Shown here: positions 27,031 to 36,431 of the stretch, piece after piece
Numbering within the stretch: the first letter of the stretch is position 1
How the letters are laid out: each line of letters opens with the position of its first letter
NCBI RefSeq assembly: GCF_918698085.1
Contig: NZ_CAKKLP010000003.1
Location: forward strand, 124,001-188,000
Length of the DNA stretch: 64,000 bases
From: Chryseobacterium sp. Bi04
GTDB lineage: Bacteria; Bacteroidota; Bacteroidia; Flavobacteriales; Weeksellaceae
Direction: 5' to 3'
Program-made: the position numbers and the translations under genes
The notes under the pieces: model-generated
Databases searched by the model: none
What the model was told of the DNA's origin: nothing
The model's input: only the letters and a program-made list of their open reading frames with translations

Positions 27031-27390
27031 CTATTCTTTAGCTTTAGATTTCCAGTAAGCAACCTGCTCCTCCAGATCTTTTATGCGGACTTCGTACAGT
27101 TCAATCAGCTTCTCAGAAAGCATATTGAAGGTGTTTATACTGGTGTCAACATTTATAACTCCCTCATTTTTTTCAACAGTGTTGATATTTGTTTTTCTTT
27201 CATCAAGAATATCATTAATATTTACATCCAGCTCCTGGGCTATTTTGTTCAAAAGTATAGAATTAGGAATACTTTTATCAGACTCTATACTGGAGATCGT
27301 AGTTTGGGCTACGTCCAGACGGAAAGCAAGGTCTTCCTGTGACCAGCCTTTAATTTCCCTGTATTTTCTTACTTTACTTCCGATACTCAT
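27031..27390 (-). CDS. XRE-family transcriptional regulator
   Basis: 119 residues. The N-terminal helix-turn-helix of the Cro/CI type spans about residues 5-60: VRKYREIKGWSQEDLAFRLD with the recognition region VAQTTISSIESDKSIP. The C-terminal part is a coiled-coil-like helix (LIELYEVRIKDLEEQVAYW), probably for dimerisation. It is divergent from the lipoprotein gene at 27528. A small inverted repeat over its own -7 box (27403-27419) could be its operator. Confidence 0.85.
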   Translation of the reverse strand: MSIGSKVRKYREIKGWSQEDLAFRLDVAQTTISSIESDKSIPNSILLNKIAQELDVNINDILDERKTNINTVEKNEGVINVDTSINTFNMLSEKLIELYEVRIKDLEEQVAYWKSKAKE

Positions 27391-27402
27391 TTTAGCATTA
27401 TT

Positions 27403-27419
27403 TTGCTCAAAAATAGCAA
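27403..27419. promoter_or_regulatory. Inverted repeat overlapping the XRE promoter (candidate operator)
   Basis: TTGCT (27403-27407) and AGCAA (27415-27419) form a perfect inverted repeat spaced by 7 bases. The spacer and the first base of the right arm hold the minus-strand -7 box TATTTTTG (27408-27415). A regulator bound here would block its own transcription. Confidence 0.4.
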
Positions 27420-27450
27420 TATTTTGGTAATAAATATCACAATGGAAGTT

Positions 27451-27488
27451 TAGTTTTGTGAAAAAATAATCACTACGCTGTGATTATT
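27451..27488 (+). promoter_or_regulatory. -7 box and leader hairpin for the lipoprotein gene
   Basis: TAGTTTTG (27451-27458) matches TAnnTTTG. It is followed by a hairpin with an 8-bp stem (27465-27472 with 27481-27488) and an 8-base loop, within the predicted 5' leader of the gene at 27528. The hairpin may affect mRNA stability or translation. Confidence 0.4.
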
Positions 27489-27527
27489 AAAAAATTTATA
27501 TATTTAACCACTTAAAAAAACACGTTT

Positions 27528-28994
27528 ATGAAGAAAAAAATTACTATTCGGCTAGTGTTGCTGGTTGTTATCTTTTTAGTTAGCTCCTGCAGGAATGATT
27601 ATGTGCCGGAACAAAACCAAACTTTTGCTCCCAATGCTTCAAAATTTAGGATTTTGAATCTTAAAGAGGTTCCTAAAGTAGAAACTTTCATTCACAAAGA
27701 ATCAGGAAGAAAAGATCTTGTTCTTCCGTTATCAGGCAATAATACAATTTCAGGAAAAACTACAACGGCTTTTGGAGAAACAGATCCTTCTCTTGTGGTA
27801 CAGCAAACAATAGGGAATGAAATTTATTATGTATTGAAGATAAACGCAGCACTGGAAAATAATGCTATCTATAACCTAGAAGTAAAAGAAGTAAATGGTA
27901 CTATAGTAAAAGCAGAAGTTATAGAATATACCACTAAGCCAGGAACTTCGTTTGACTTTTGGAATTTCAATGGAACAGTAAGCTCTTACAGCCTAAGAGG
28001 AGATCCTATACATTCATCTGATTACGAAGAAGGACAGGGAGACTGCCCTCCGGGTGGTGGAACTAATCCTGATTATAATGGTTCTGATAATCCGAATCCC
28101 GGGGGGAATGGCCCATATTATGGTGGAGGTGGCCAAGGAACTGATCCAATACATGATACAACAGGATGTTGGGAAGTCTTGTTGAATTCTGAAAAACCAT
28201 GGCTAACAGACGGTTATTATAATAATTGTACAGGTGCTACTGTATATTTGAACCGCGCGAAAGGGGCCTCCAGACTCTCAGCAGATTGTGGCGATGGTTC
28301 CGGTGTTATAATTGGAGATGAGAATAATCGAAATCCTTGTGAGAAACTGAAAGCACAAACCAATAACTCAACTTTTAAAAATAATATTGCAAGTCTTAAA
28401 GGAAAGACAGGAGAAAGCTATGAAAGCGGGTATCGAATTGATAAAAATACAGATGGCTCTCTGCAAAATCAGTTGTTACAAAATAAGCCGGGTACGCAAG
28501 AGGTTGATATGAAGGTGTTTTCAAATACTAATACATTGATGCATTCCCACTATGATGGGCTTTATCCTATGTTCTCACCTGGAGATATTATATTTTTTAA
28601 TCAATGGATTGTCTGGGCTCAAAACTGGAATTCCGTAGCAACAAATACTCCTAAGATTCCTTTAAATAATCTTACTTTTACATTAGTAACTAGTGAAGGA
28701 AATTATTCTTTTATTTTTGATGGTGAATATACAGCTTCTTTGCCAAATTATACACAACGGGAATTAGATGATTTAAATGATAAATATATGAGGCTATTAG
28801 ATGAAGCTAAATCTGTAGCTAATGTGAGTGGAAATGTAAGCTATAATATGGAAAAGCTTGAAAAGCAATTCTTAAAATTTATTGATAATAAAATGAATAT
28901 GATTGGATTGAAACTGTACAAAACGACAGAAAATGGAAATTCAGAATTAAACTTAATAAATGGAAATAGAAAAGAGACTCCTTGTCCTAATTAA
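27528..28994 (+). CDS. Lipoprotein with a JAMM-like HxH...SxxD motif
   Basis: 488 residues. A basic start and hydrophobic segment end in the lipobox VSSC (Cys21), so it is predicted to be an outer-membrane or surface lipoprotein. A beta-rich N-terminal region extends to about residue 150, then a linker rich in Gly, Pro, Asn and Asp (about 165-210). The C-terminal region contains HSHYDGLYPMFSPGD, residues 339-353. The spacing of His339, His341, Ser350 and Asp353 fits the JAMM/MPN+ metal site HxHPx7SxxD, with Tyr in place of Pro. The catalytic Glu upstream cannot be assigned with confidence. The family is not one I recognise by name. It is followed 11 bases later by a DUF6705-like gene. Confidence 0.6.
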   Translation: MKKKITIRLVLLVVIFLVSSCRNDYVPEQNQTFAPNASKFRILNLKEVPKVETFIHKESGRKDLVLPLSGNNTISGKTTTAFGETDPSLVVQQTIGNEIYYVLKINAALENNAIYNLEVKEVNGTIVKAEVIEYTTKPGTSFDFWNFNGTVSSYSLRGDPIHSSDYEEGQGDCPPGGGTNPDYNGSDNPNPGGNGPYYGGGGQGTDPIHDTTGCWEVLLNSEKPWLTDGYYNNCTGATVYLNRAKGASRLSADCGDGSGVIIGDENNRNPCEKLKAQTNNSTFKNNIASLKGKTGESYESGYRIDKNTDGSLQNQLLQNKPGTQEVDMKVFSNTNTLMHSHYDGLYPMFSPGDIIFFNQWIVWAQNWNSVATNTPKIPLNNLTFTLVTSEGNYSFIFDGEYTASLPNYTQRELDDLNDKYMRLLDEAKSVANVSGNVSYNMEKLEKQFLKFIDNKMNMIGLKLYKTTENGNSELNLINGNRKETPCPN

Positions 28995-29005
28995 AAATAA
29001 ATATT

Positions 29006-29572
29006 ATGAAACAAATATTAATAATAATAATTTTAGTTCTTGCAATTTCTTGTAGAGCACAAGAATATCCTTTAAATACTAGTTTGGATAACCTGCCCAA
29101 TGATGCATATTTAAAAGATACTAATAATGAACTCGACAAATATGTAGGTTTATGGAAAGGAGTGTGGAATGGAAAAACTTTACTTTTAGATTTAAGGAAA
29201 GTGAAATATCATTATATAGGAAATCAATCATATTATGAAGATAAAATTTTTGGTGAAAGGAAGGTTATAGGAAATAATGGTAATGTAGAAATAGATAGAA
29301 TTGTAAATTTTGATCTTCAATCACCTGAATTTAGAGGAATTGGAACGAGTCTGAAAAATGGAAATTGGAAAAGATTATTTTTTAATCCAAAAAATATGTG
29401 TAGAAAGACAGGAACTCTAGATATTACAAGCTTTACAGGAAATCAAATGACTTTACATTTTGAGTATTTACCAAGTATTATTGATCCTAACTGTCAGCAT
29501 AATGCTTATGTAGATCAATATGGAGACTTTCCAATAAATTTCCCTAAAGATATTGTACTTACAAAGCAGTAG
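29006..29572 (+). CDS. DUF6705-like secreted protein or lipoprotein
   Basis: 188 residues. The signal segment ends in LAISC (Cys16 of a lipobox), followed by RAQEYPLNTSLDNLPNDAYLK and ELDKYVGLWKGVWNGK. This pattern is familiar from the flavobacterial DUF6705 family: a signal, then YPL, a NELDxYxGxWKG block, and beta strands ending in PxDIVLxK. Function unknown. It starts 11 bases after the JAMM-like lipoprotein gene and is probably co-transcribed with it, so the two may work together at the cell surface. Confidence 0.65.
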   Translation: MKQILIIIILVLAISCRAQEYPLNTSLDNLPNDAYLKDTNNELDKYVGLWKGVWNGKTLLLDLRKVKYHYIGNQSYYEDKIFGERKVIGNNGNVEIDRIVNFDLQSPEFRGIGTSLKNGNWKRLFFNPKNMCRKTGTLDITSFTGNQMTLHFEYLPSIIDPNCQHNAYVDQYGDFPINFPKDIVLTKQ

Positions 29573-29767
29573 ATTGGAGCTTCTGTATGAGATTTATTTT
29601 CAATTATAGATTATGAAATAGATATTTTAATGCTAGTGATATAGTGAAGTTATAAATGGAGATACTCTATTACTTTTAAATAACCTTCCTTTGCAATTTC
29701 TAATGTGATTTTTACTTCCTGATAAAGTAGTCAACAAGACAAACATTAAATTTTGAATTTATTGAAA

Positions 29768-30550
29768 ATGAATAAATTTTTATTTCTTTTTACCACTATT
29801 CTATCTGTACACCTATTTTCGCAGAATAAAGTTAAGTTATTTGAAATCAATGGGGAGGAAAGAGATACTGTAATGTATTACTCTGAAGCGGGTAAAATAT
29901 ACAGGTGTCCTTTCAAAAAAAATCTTGGAAAAAATAAATGTGAAATAAAAGAAGAATTGCTTACTGGTACTAAAATCTATGAAGTAGCAAAAGCTACACT
30001 AAAAAATAAGCGTGGAGGAATGGTGATTGTTGGGCAAGAAGATCAAACTTATAACCCCAATTATATTTATGACCTTCCCTATAAAAAAGGTGAGGTTTAT
30101 AGAATCATTCAGGGATATTACGGAAGTTTTTCACATTATAACAGCTTGGCCTTAGATTTTGATATGCCTGAAGGTACAGAGGTTCTGGCTGCAAGAGATG
30201 GTATTGTGATGTCTGTCGTCCAGAATAATAACCATGGTTGTGCCACTAATGATTGTATTAGATTCAGTAACTATATATCTATCCTCCATAATGATAATAC
30301 AATAGCCGGCTATTATCATTTACAGTTCAATGGGGCAAAGGTAAAGTCAGGCGATATAGTAAAGAAAGGTATGGTAATCGGTCTTAGCGGCAATACAGGA
30401 TGGAGTTCACAACCTCATTTACATTTTATATGTGGAAGAAATATATATAGGAAAGGATGGACACAGGTAAAAACCCTTTTTAGAGTAGAAGATGAAGGGA
30501 AAAAGGCAGAATATTTACATGAAGGGAGAAAATACCTAAGGGATTATTAA
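29768..30550 (+). CDS. M23-family metallopeptidase, secreted
   Basis: 260 residues from the ATG at 29768; an in-frame TTG at 29753 would add 5 residues and is less likely. An N-terminal signal peptide (KFLFLFTTILSVHLFSQ) is present. The LytM/M23 domain is at about residues 110-230: HYNSLALDFDMPEGTEVLAA with the first zinc ligands, a GYYHLQF strand, and SQPHLHF with the HxH ligands. Such enzymes cut peptidoglycan cross-links or other Gly-rich peptides. It acts in the periplasm or outside. About 195 bases of AT-rich DNA separate it from the DUF6705-like gene, so it may have its own promoter. Confidence 0.85.
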   Translation: MNKFLFLFTTILSVHLFSQNKVKLFEINGEERDTVMYYSEAGKIYRCPFKKNLGKNKCEIKEELLTGTKIYEVAKATLKNKRGGMVIVGQEDQTYNPNYIYDLPYKKGEVYRIIQGYYGSFSHYNSLALDFDMPEGTEVLAARDGIVMSVVQNNNHGCATNDCIRFSNYISILHNDNTIAGYYHLQFNGAKVKSGDIVKKGMVIGLSGNTGWSSQPHLHFICGRNIYRKGWTQVKTLFRVEDEGKKAEYLHEGRKYLRDY

Positions 30551-30646
30551 ATGATTGGTATTTATCATATTCATCACAAGTTCGTATTGAAGATTTTAAT
30601 AAATATTTAATTTTTAAGATAAAATTTTTTTCAAATTCACCCTTTC

Positions 30647-30677
30647 AAAGTGATCAGCATATTGGTCACTTTTTTTA
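30647..30677 (+). terminator. Terminator before the SRPBCC gene
   Basis: A 9-bp stem with one G-T pair (30647-30655 with 30664-30672) followed by a run of T. It ends transcription of the M23 gene. Confidence 0.7.
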
Positions 30678-30684
30678 TTTGTAT

Positions 30685-30692
30685 TACTTTTG
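30685..30692 (+). promoter_or_regulatory. -7 box directly upstream of the SRPBCC gene
   Basis: TACTTTTG matches TAnnTTTG and ends one base before the ATG at 30694. If the start is right, the mRNA is leaderless; otherwise translation starts at a later Met. Confidence 0.4.
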
Positions 30693-30693
30693 C

Positions 30694-31737
30694 ATGATGC
30701 GTATTTTTAAGATCTTAGCTTTTATTATTGTTCTTTTAGGGGGAGCTTATGCTGCCTCCATGTACTATTTCGTGGATGAAAGTAAAAACTTCACCATTGA
30801 AAAAGAAGTTGATTATCCTGTAGATAAGGTTTTTGGACAGTTTAATAATCTTCAGCATTTTACCCGGTGGAACAATTATTTCACCAGTTCACAGTCTATG
30901 GATATAGATTATTATATGCCTTATGAAGGACAGGGAAGTGCCATCAGCTATGTAGATCTCAAGAATGATACCAGTGGAGAAATGTTCATCAGGTATGAAA
31001 ATCCTAATAAGACTTTGAGATACCAGCTTTTTGAAGATGAAAATGAAAATCCAACCTTGGTAGATGTTAAATTTAAACCTGTATCAGCTGAAAAAACAAA
31101 AATCATATGGTACGTGCATACCCCCAAACTTTCTGTATGGAAAAGAGTAGGTAATTTTTGGACGGAAGACAGATTTGCTGAAAACATCACCAAAAGTATG
31201 GTGAATTTAAAGAATGTTTTAGGAAATAAAGTGGAAAAAGACAATCAGATGGCTGCCATAAAATATGACAGTCTGATGGTTGAAAATGAAGAAGATAAAT
31301 TGCTGCTGGGTATCAATGTGAGCACCTCCAACAAAAAAGATGCACTCTACAGAAATATCGTTATGAATTATAACAAAATGTATAATTTCGTAACCATGGA
31401 TCTTGGGAAAAAAGACGATGAATTCGGGTACCCTATCTTAATGACAGATGCAGATAATTATAAAGACAAAGAAGTTTCTTACTTTCTGGGGATCCCACTT
31501 TCTAAAAAAATTGGAGTAACAGACAATAATTTCAGCTTCAGAACCGTAAATCCGTCACAAAATTATGTCATGTACTACAAAGGGAGCTATGAAGGGAGAA
31601 TTAAGGCCATTCAGCAGCTGATCCAGAAAGCAAAGAAGGATGAGATGCGTTTTGGGGATATTCGTCAGACTTTCATTGAACGTCCGATGGAAGGACAGGA
31701 GGTAAACATGAAGCTCTCATTATCAGTCTATAAATGA
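30694..31737 (+). CDS. SRPBCC (START-like) domain protein with N-terminal membrane anchor
   Basis: 347 residues from the ATG at 30694 (or 346 from 30697). An N-terminal hydrophobic helix (ILAFIIVLLGGAYAASMYYF) anchors it. An SRPBCC/polyketide-cyclase-like domain follows (FTIEKEVDYPVDKVFGQFNNLQHF split over strands, WNNYF), and the C-terminal part resembles a GyrI-like or effector-binding region. These folds bind hydrophobic ligands, but no catalytic residues can be assigned. The reading frame extends upstream to 30679, but that runs through the promoter box. It lies between a terminator and sucA; a weak hairpin follows at 31761-31777. Confidence 0.7.
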   Translation: MMRIFKILAFIIVLLGGAYAASMYYFVDESKNFTIEKEVDYPVDKVFGQFNNLQHFTRWNNYFTSSQSMDIDYYMPYEGQGSAISYVDLKNDTSGEMFIRYENPNKTLRYQLFEDENENPTLVDVKFKPVSAEKTKIIWYVHTPKLSVWKRVGNFWTEDRFAENITKSMVNLKNVLGNKVEKDNQMAAIKYDSLMVENEEDKLLLGINVSTSNKKDALYRNIVMNYNKMYNFVTMDLGKKDDEFGYPILMTDADNYKDKEVSYFLGIPLSKKIGVTDNNFSFRTVNPSQNYVMYYKGSYEGRIKAIQQLIQKAKKDEMRFGDIRQTFIERPMEGQEVNMKLSLSVYK

Positions 31738-31796
31738 TTTTTGTTTTCTTAATTTTTTTTAACGGTCTGAGACTGTTCTAAGTCGGTTTTTTTTAT

Positions 31797-31804
31797 TAAA
31801 TTTG
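31797..31804 (+). promoter_or_regulatory. -7 promoter box for sucA-sucB
   Basis: TAAATTTG matches TAnnTTTG, 47 bases before the sucA ATG at 31852. Confidence 0.4.
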
Positions 31805-31851
31805 AAGATTAATTCTACAAATAAATTTTAATAAATAGATAAACTGTAATA

Positions 31852-34665
31852 ATGGACAGATTTTCATTCCTAAACGCAGCTCATTCTCAGTTAATTGAGG
31901 ATTTATACCAACAGTACTTAAAATTCCCGGATTCTTTAGAACCATCATGGAAAGCCTTCTTTCAAGGCTTCGATTTTGCTTTGGAGAACTACGGTGATGA
32001 CGATAACATCCAATTTACTCAGGCTTCGGCCAACGCTGCTCCTGCAGTACAACAGATTTCTCAGGCAGTATCAAATGGAGAGGTTCCTGAGCACATCAAA
32101 AAGGAATTTAAGGTGGTAAACCTTATTGAGGCCTACAGAACAAGAGGGCACTTGTTCACAAAAACAAATCCTGTAAGAGAAAGAAGACACTATACTCCTA
32201 CTTTAGATATCGAAAACTTCGGTCTTACTAAAGAGGATTTAAATACAAAATTCAACTGTGCTGTAGAAACAGGAATGAAAGAACCTGCTACCTTAGCAGA
32301 TTTGATCAAGCATTTGGAAAATATCTACTGCGATTCTATCGGGGTAGAATATACCTACATCAACAATGTTGAAGAAAAAGATTTTATTAAAAAATGGCTT
32401 CAGGTTAATGAAAATCATCCAAGCCTTTCTGCGAATGAAAAAACAGAAATCTTATTAAAATTGAATCAGGCGGTTGCGTTTGAAAACTATCTTCACACAA
32501 AATTTGTGGGACAAAAAAGATTCTCACTGGAAGGAGGAGAATCATTAATTCCTGCATTAGACCAACTGATCTCCAGATCTTCCCAATTAGGGGTAGATGA
32601 GGTAGTCTTAGGAATGGCACACAGAGGAAGATTAAATGTTTTGTCTAATATTTTCGGAAAATCTTATAAACAAATCTTCTCAGAATTTGAAGGAAAAGAA
32701 TTTGAAGAAGATGTATTCTCCGGTGACGTTAAATATCACTTAGGATCATCTAAAAAAATTAAAACAGCTTCAGGAGAAGAAGTGTGTATCAACCTGACTC
32801 CAAACCCGTCTCACCTGGAAACAGTAGCGGCTCTTGTAGAAGGAATCTGCCGTGCAAAAGTAGATGATAAATACAAAGACTATTCTAAAGTTTTACCAAT
32901 CATCATTCACGGTGACGGAGCTATTGCAGGCCAGGGTATTGCTTATGAAGTAGCGCAGATGATGACACTGGAAGGATATAAAACAGGAGGAACTGTTCAT
33001 ATCGTTGTCAATAACCAGGTGTCTTTCACCACAAACTTCCTTGATGCCAGATCTTCAACATACTGTACAGACATTGCAAAAGTTACAGAATCTCCTGTAA
33101 TGCACGTAAATGCTGACGATGCTGAAGCGGTAGTTCATGCCATCCATTTTGCTGCTGATTTCAGAGCTAAATTTGGAAAAGATGTGTATATCGACCTTTT
33201 AGGATATAGAAAATATGGTCATAACGAAGGGGATGAGCCAAGATTTACACAGCCTAATCTGTACAAAGCGATTTCCAAGCATCAGAACCCAAGAGAAATT
33301 TATAAAGATAAATTAATCCAGGACAGCGTAATCTCTAACGATATCATCAAAAAGATGGAGGTAGACTTCAAAGCTTTATTAGATAAAGATTTTGATGCTT
33401 CTAAAGAGATCGAGAAAAACGTTATGGATTTATTTATGGCGGAAGACTGGATGAACTATCCTATCGGAAAGAGAGGTGTAGTTCAGACGCCGGTGGATAC
33501 CAAATATGATATCACTAAGCTGAAAGAATTGGCTCTTAAAATGTCAACACTTCCTGCAGATAAAAAATTCATCAATAAAATTACAAGACTTTTCGAAAAC
33601 CGTATCAAAGCGATTGAAGGAAACTCTTTAGACTGGGCAGTAGGAGAATGGTTAGCATATGCTACACTTCTAGTAGAAGGGCATAATGTAAGAATCTCCG
33701 GAGAAGATGTTGAAAGAGGTACATTCTCTCACAGACATGCTGTAGTAAAAACCGAAGATACAGAAGAAGAATATATCCCGTTAAGACACGTATCAGAAAG
33801 CAGATTTGATGTATTCAATTCTCACCTTTCAGAATATGGAGTTTTAGGTTTCGATTACGGATATGCGATGGCTTCTCCTAATACATTAACCATCTGGGAA
33901 GCTCAGTTTGGTGACTTCGTAAACGGAGCTCAGATTATCGTTGACCAGTATCTTGCGGCAGCAGAAGAAAAATGGAAATTACAAAACGGATTGGTCATGT
34001 TATTACCTCACGGTTCGGAAGGACAAGGTGCGGAGCACTCTTCAGCAAGGCTGGAAAGATTCTTAACACTTTGTGCTAACGAAAATATGGTAGTTGCTAA
34101 TATTACTTCACCAGCCAACTACTTCCACTTATTGAGAAGACAGTTGAAGTGGGCATTCAGAAAACCATTGATCGTAATGAGCCCTAAATCTTTATTGAGA
34201 CACCCGAAAGTGGTTTCTCCTCTTGAAGATTTTGCAAACGGTTCATTCCAGCCAATCTTAGACGATCCTACAGCAGATCCTAAAAAAGTAGAAAAATTAG
34301 TTCTTTGCTCAGGTAAACTGTACTTCGAATTATTAGCGAAGAAAGAAGAACTGAACTGTGAGAATATTGCATTAGTAAGATTTGAACAGCTATATCCGCT
34401 TCAGACAGATGCTATCGAAGCGATCTTCAACAAATACAGCAATAAAACACAGTTGGTTTGGGCTCAGGAAGAACCTGAAAATATGGGAGCTTGGTCTTAT
34501 ATCCTGAGAAACTTCAGAGATACAGGAATTCAGGTAGTATCTCCTGTACCAAGTGGTGCTCCGGCCCCAGGTAGCCACAAAATGTTTGAGAAAAACCAAA
34601 ATGCAGTGATCAACAGAGTTTTTGATAGAGATGATGCTCCTGCAAAAAGACCTGTTACAGCTTAA
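31852..34665 (+). CDS. sucA: 2-oxoglutarate dehydrogenase E1 component
   Basis: Thiamine-diphosphate enzyme of the TCA cycle that decarboxylates 2-oxoglutarate and passes the succinyl group to E2. It has 937 residues, the family length. The N-terminal FLNAAHSQLIEDLYQQY is typical. GMAHRGRLNVL, GDGAIAGQGIAYEVAQM with the ThDP/Mg motif, and DLLGYRKYGHNEGDEP follow, then a transketolase-like pyrimidine domain with WEAQFGDFVNGAQ and PHGSEGQGAEHSSAR. The C-terminal end has WAQEEPENMGAW. It is followed by sucB 38 bases downstream. No E3 gene is adjacent. Confidence 0.97.
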   Translation: MDRFSFLNAAHSQLIEDLYQQYLKFPDSLEPSWKAFFQGFDFALENYGDDDNIQFTQASANAAPAVQQISQAVSNGEVPEHIKKEFKVVNLIEAYRTRGHLFTKTNPVRERRHYTPTLDIENFGLTKEDLNTKFNCAVETGMKEPATLADLIKHLENIYCDSIGVEYTYINNVEEKDFIKKWLQVNENHPSLSANEKTEILLKLNQAVAFENYLHTKFVGQKRFSLEGGESLIPALDQLISRSSQLGVDEVVLGMAHRGRLNVLSNIFGKSYKQIFSEFEGKEFEEDVFSGDVKYHLGSSKKIKTASGEEVCINLTPNPSHLETVAALVEGICRAKVDDKYKDYSKVLPIIIHGDGAIAGQGIAYEVAQMMTLEGYKTGGTVHIVVNNQVSFTTNFLDARSSTYCTDIAKVTESPVMHVNADDAEAVVHAIHFAADFRAKFGKDVYIDLLGYRKYGHNEGDEPRFTQPNLYKAISKHQNPREIYKDKLIQDSVISNDIIKKMEVDFKALLDKDFDASKEIEKNVMDLFMAEDWMNYPIGKRGVVQTPVDTKYDITKLKELALKMSTLPADKKFINKITRLFENRIKAIEGNSLDWAVGEWLAYATLLVEGHNVRISGEDVERGTFSHRHAVVKTEDTEEEYIPLRHVSESRFDVFNSHLSEYGVLGFDYGYAMASPNTLTIWEAQFGDFVNGAQIIVDQYLAAAEEKWKLQNGLVMLLPHGSEGQGAEHSSARLERFLTLCANENMVVANITSPANYFHLLRRQLKWAFRKPLIVMSPKSLLRHPKVVSPLEDFANGSFQPILDDPTADPKKVEKLVLCSGKLYFELLAKKEELNCENIALVRFEQLYPLQTDAIEAIFNKYSNKTQLVWAQEEPENMGAWSYILRNFRDTGIQVVSPVPSGAPAPGSHKMFEKNQNAVINRVFDRDDAPAKRPVTA

Positions 34666-34703
34666 TTAAAATAATATCCATTAAAAAATAAAAAATACTC
34701 GAT

Positions 34704-35957
34704 ATGTCAGTTTTAGAAATGAAAGTTCCTTCACCGGGAGAATCCATTACAGAAGTTGAAATTGCAACTTGGCTTGTAAAAGATGGTGATTATGTAGAAA
34801 AAGATCAACCTATCGCTGAAGTAGACTCAGACAAGGCAACTCTTGAATTACCTGCAGAGCAAAGTGGTATCATCACTTTAAAAGCAGAAGAAGGAGATGT
34901 AGTACAAGTAGGTCAGGTTGTTTGTTTAATTGATATGGATGCTGCAAGACCAGAAGGAAATGCTCCTGCTGCTGAAGCTCCAAAGCAAGAAGAAGCTCCT
35001 AAAGCTGCTGAACCGGCTAAACAGGAAGCACCAAAACCAGCAGCTCCGGTTGCTGCTCCACAAACTTATGCCACAGGAGCTCCGTCTCCGGCTGCTAAGA
35101 AAATCCTTGACGAAAAAGGAATTAATGCAGGGCAGGTTTCAGGAAGCGGAAGAGACGGAAGAATCACTAAAACTGATGCTGAATTGGCTGCAGTTCCTGC
35201 ATTAGGAGGAAGTCCTCTTACTGCTACTGGAGCAAGATCTACAACCACAACAAAGCTTTCTGTTCTTAGAAGAAAAATCGCTCAAAGATTGGTTTCTGTA
35301 AAGAATGAAACTGCGATGTTAACCACTTTCAACGAAGTTGACATGTCTGAAATTTTCAGATTAAGAAAGCAATATAAAGAAGAATTTGCTCAAAAACACG
35401 GAGTGGGACTTGGTTTTATGTCTTTCTTCACTAAAGCTGTTACAAGAGCATTGGAAATGTATCCGGATGTAAATGCATCTATTGATGGAGATTTCAAAAT
35501 AAACTATGATTTCTGTGATATTTCAATTGCAGTTTCTGGCCCTAAAGGATTAATGGTTCCTGTATTGAGAAATGCAGAAAACATGACTTTCAGTGGAGTT
35601 GAGGCTAACATCAAAGATCTTGCTACAAAAGTAAGAGACGGGAAAATTACTGTAGATGAAATGACTGGTGGTACATTTACAATCACTAATGGGGGTACAT
35701 TTGGATCTATGTTGTCTACACCAATCATCAACCCTCCTCAATCTGCAATCTTAGGAATGCACAACATTATCCAGAGACCGGTTGCTGTTGACGGACAGGT
35801 TGTTATCAGACCAATGATGTATGTAGCAATGTCTTATGACCACAGAATTATTGACGGAAAAGAATCTGTAGGATTCCTTGTAGCCGTGAAAGAAGGTATC
35901 GATAATCCTGTTGCAGTATTGATGGGAGGTGACGAAAGAAAGGGCCTTGGATTATAA
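34704..35957 (+). CDS. sucB: 2-oxoglutarate dehydrogenase E2 component (dihydrolipoyllysine succinyltransferase)
   Basis: 417 residues. The lipoyl domain has DSDKATLEL with lipoyl Lys44. It is followed by a long Ala/Pro/Lys/Glu-rich flexible linker (about 80-125), a small E1/E3-binding domain ([17 protein letters not shown]), and the catalytic acyltransferase core ending in [11 protein letters not shown] with the active-site His and Asp. Forms the multimeric core of the complex. Directly downstream of sucA and closed by a strong terminator at 35988. Confidence 0.96.
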   Translation: MSVLEMKVPSPGESITEVEIATWLVKDGDYVEKDQPIAEVDSDKATLELPAEQSGIITLKAEEGDVVQVGQVVCLIDMDAARPEGNAPAAEAPKQEEAPKAAEPAKQEAPKPAAPVAAPQTYATGAPSPAAKKILDEKGINAGQVSGSGRDGRITKTDAELAAVPALGGSPLTATGARSTTTTKLSVLRRKIAQRLVSVKNETAMLTTFNEVDMSEIFRLRKQYKEEFAQKHGVGLGFMSFFTKAVTRALEMYPDVNASIDGDFKINYDFCDISIAVSGPKGLMVPVLRNAENMTFSGVEANIKDLATKVRDGKITVDEMTGGTFTITNGGTFGSMLSTPIINPPQSAILGMHNIIQRPVAVDGQVVIRPMMYVAMSYDHRIIDGKESVGFLVAVKEGIDNPVAVLMGGDERKGLGL

Positions 35958-35987
35958 GTTATAATAAAATTATAATAGAAATATATG

Positions 35988-36016
35988 ATCTCGCCTTAAA
36001 AAAGGCGAGATTTTTG
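35988..36016 (+). terminator. Terminator after sucB
   Basis: A perfect 10-bp GC-rich stem (35988-35997 with 36002-36011) around an AAAA loop, followed by TTTTT. Confidence 0.9.
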
Positions 36017-36038
36017 TATTTGTTAAGAAAATACTACA

Positions 36039-36428
36039 ATGATGTTCTCAAAAATGACTTCTAATATCAAAGTTTCAGTAATACCTGAATATGATAGTAA
36101 AAACAGTTTTCCATCCGAGAACCGTTATGTTTTCAAGTATAATATTACGATAGAAAATGACGGAAGCTTTCCTATCAAAGTACTTAAAAGAAAATGGTTA
36201 ATTTTTGATGTAGGTTTTGGATATACTGAGATTATAGGTGACGGAGTAATTGGATTAACTCCGGAAATAGAAAATGGCGAAAATTTCGCTTATTTCTCAA
36301 ATGTAATGCTTCGGTCCGGTGTCGGGAATATGAGCGGAAAATACCAGGTTAAAAATCTGGAGACCCAGGAGATTTTTGAGATAGATATCCCAAAATTCAA
36401 TCTGCTCTCTGAAGTTTTAAGTAACTAA
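36039..36428 (+). CDS. apaG: ApaG family protein
   Basis: 129 residues, the normal length for ApaG. The beta-sandwich pattern is visible: FKYNITIENDGSFPIKVLKRKWLI split over strands, VIGLTPEIENGENFAYFS, and a VGNMSGKYQV stretch matching the family end. ApaG was linked to Co/Mg sensitivity in enterobacteria; its biochemical function is not settled. Alone between the sucB terminator and a degraded region. Confidence 0.88.
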   Translation: MMFSKMTSNIKVSVIPEYDSKNSFPSENRYVFKYNITIENDGSFPIKVLKRKWLIFDVGFGYTEIIGDGVIGLTPEIENGENFAYFSNVMLRSGVGNMSGKYQVKNLETQEIFEIDIPKFNLLSEVLSN

Positions 36429-36431
36429 AAA

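Noticed and set aside
31761..31777. Hairpin after the SRPBCC gene as a terminator
   Set aside because: The 7-bp stem is not followed directly by a run of T, so it is not listed as a terminator.
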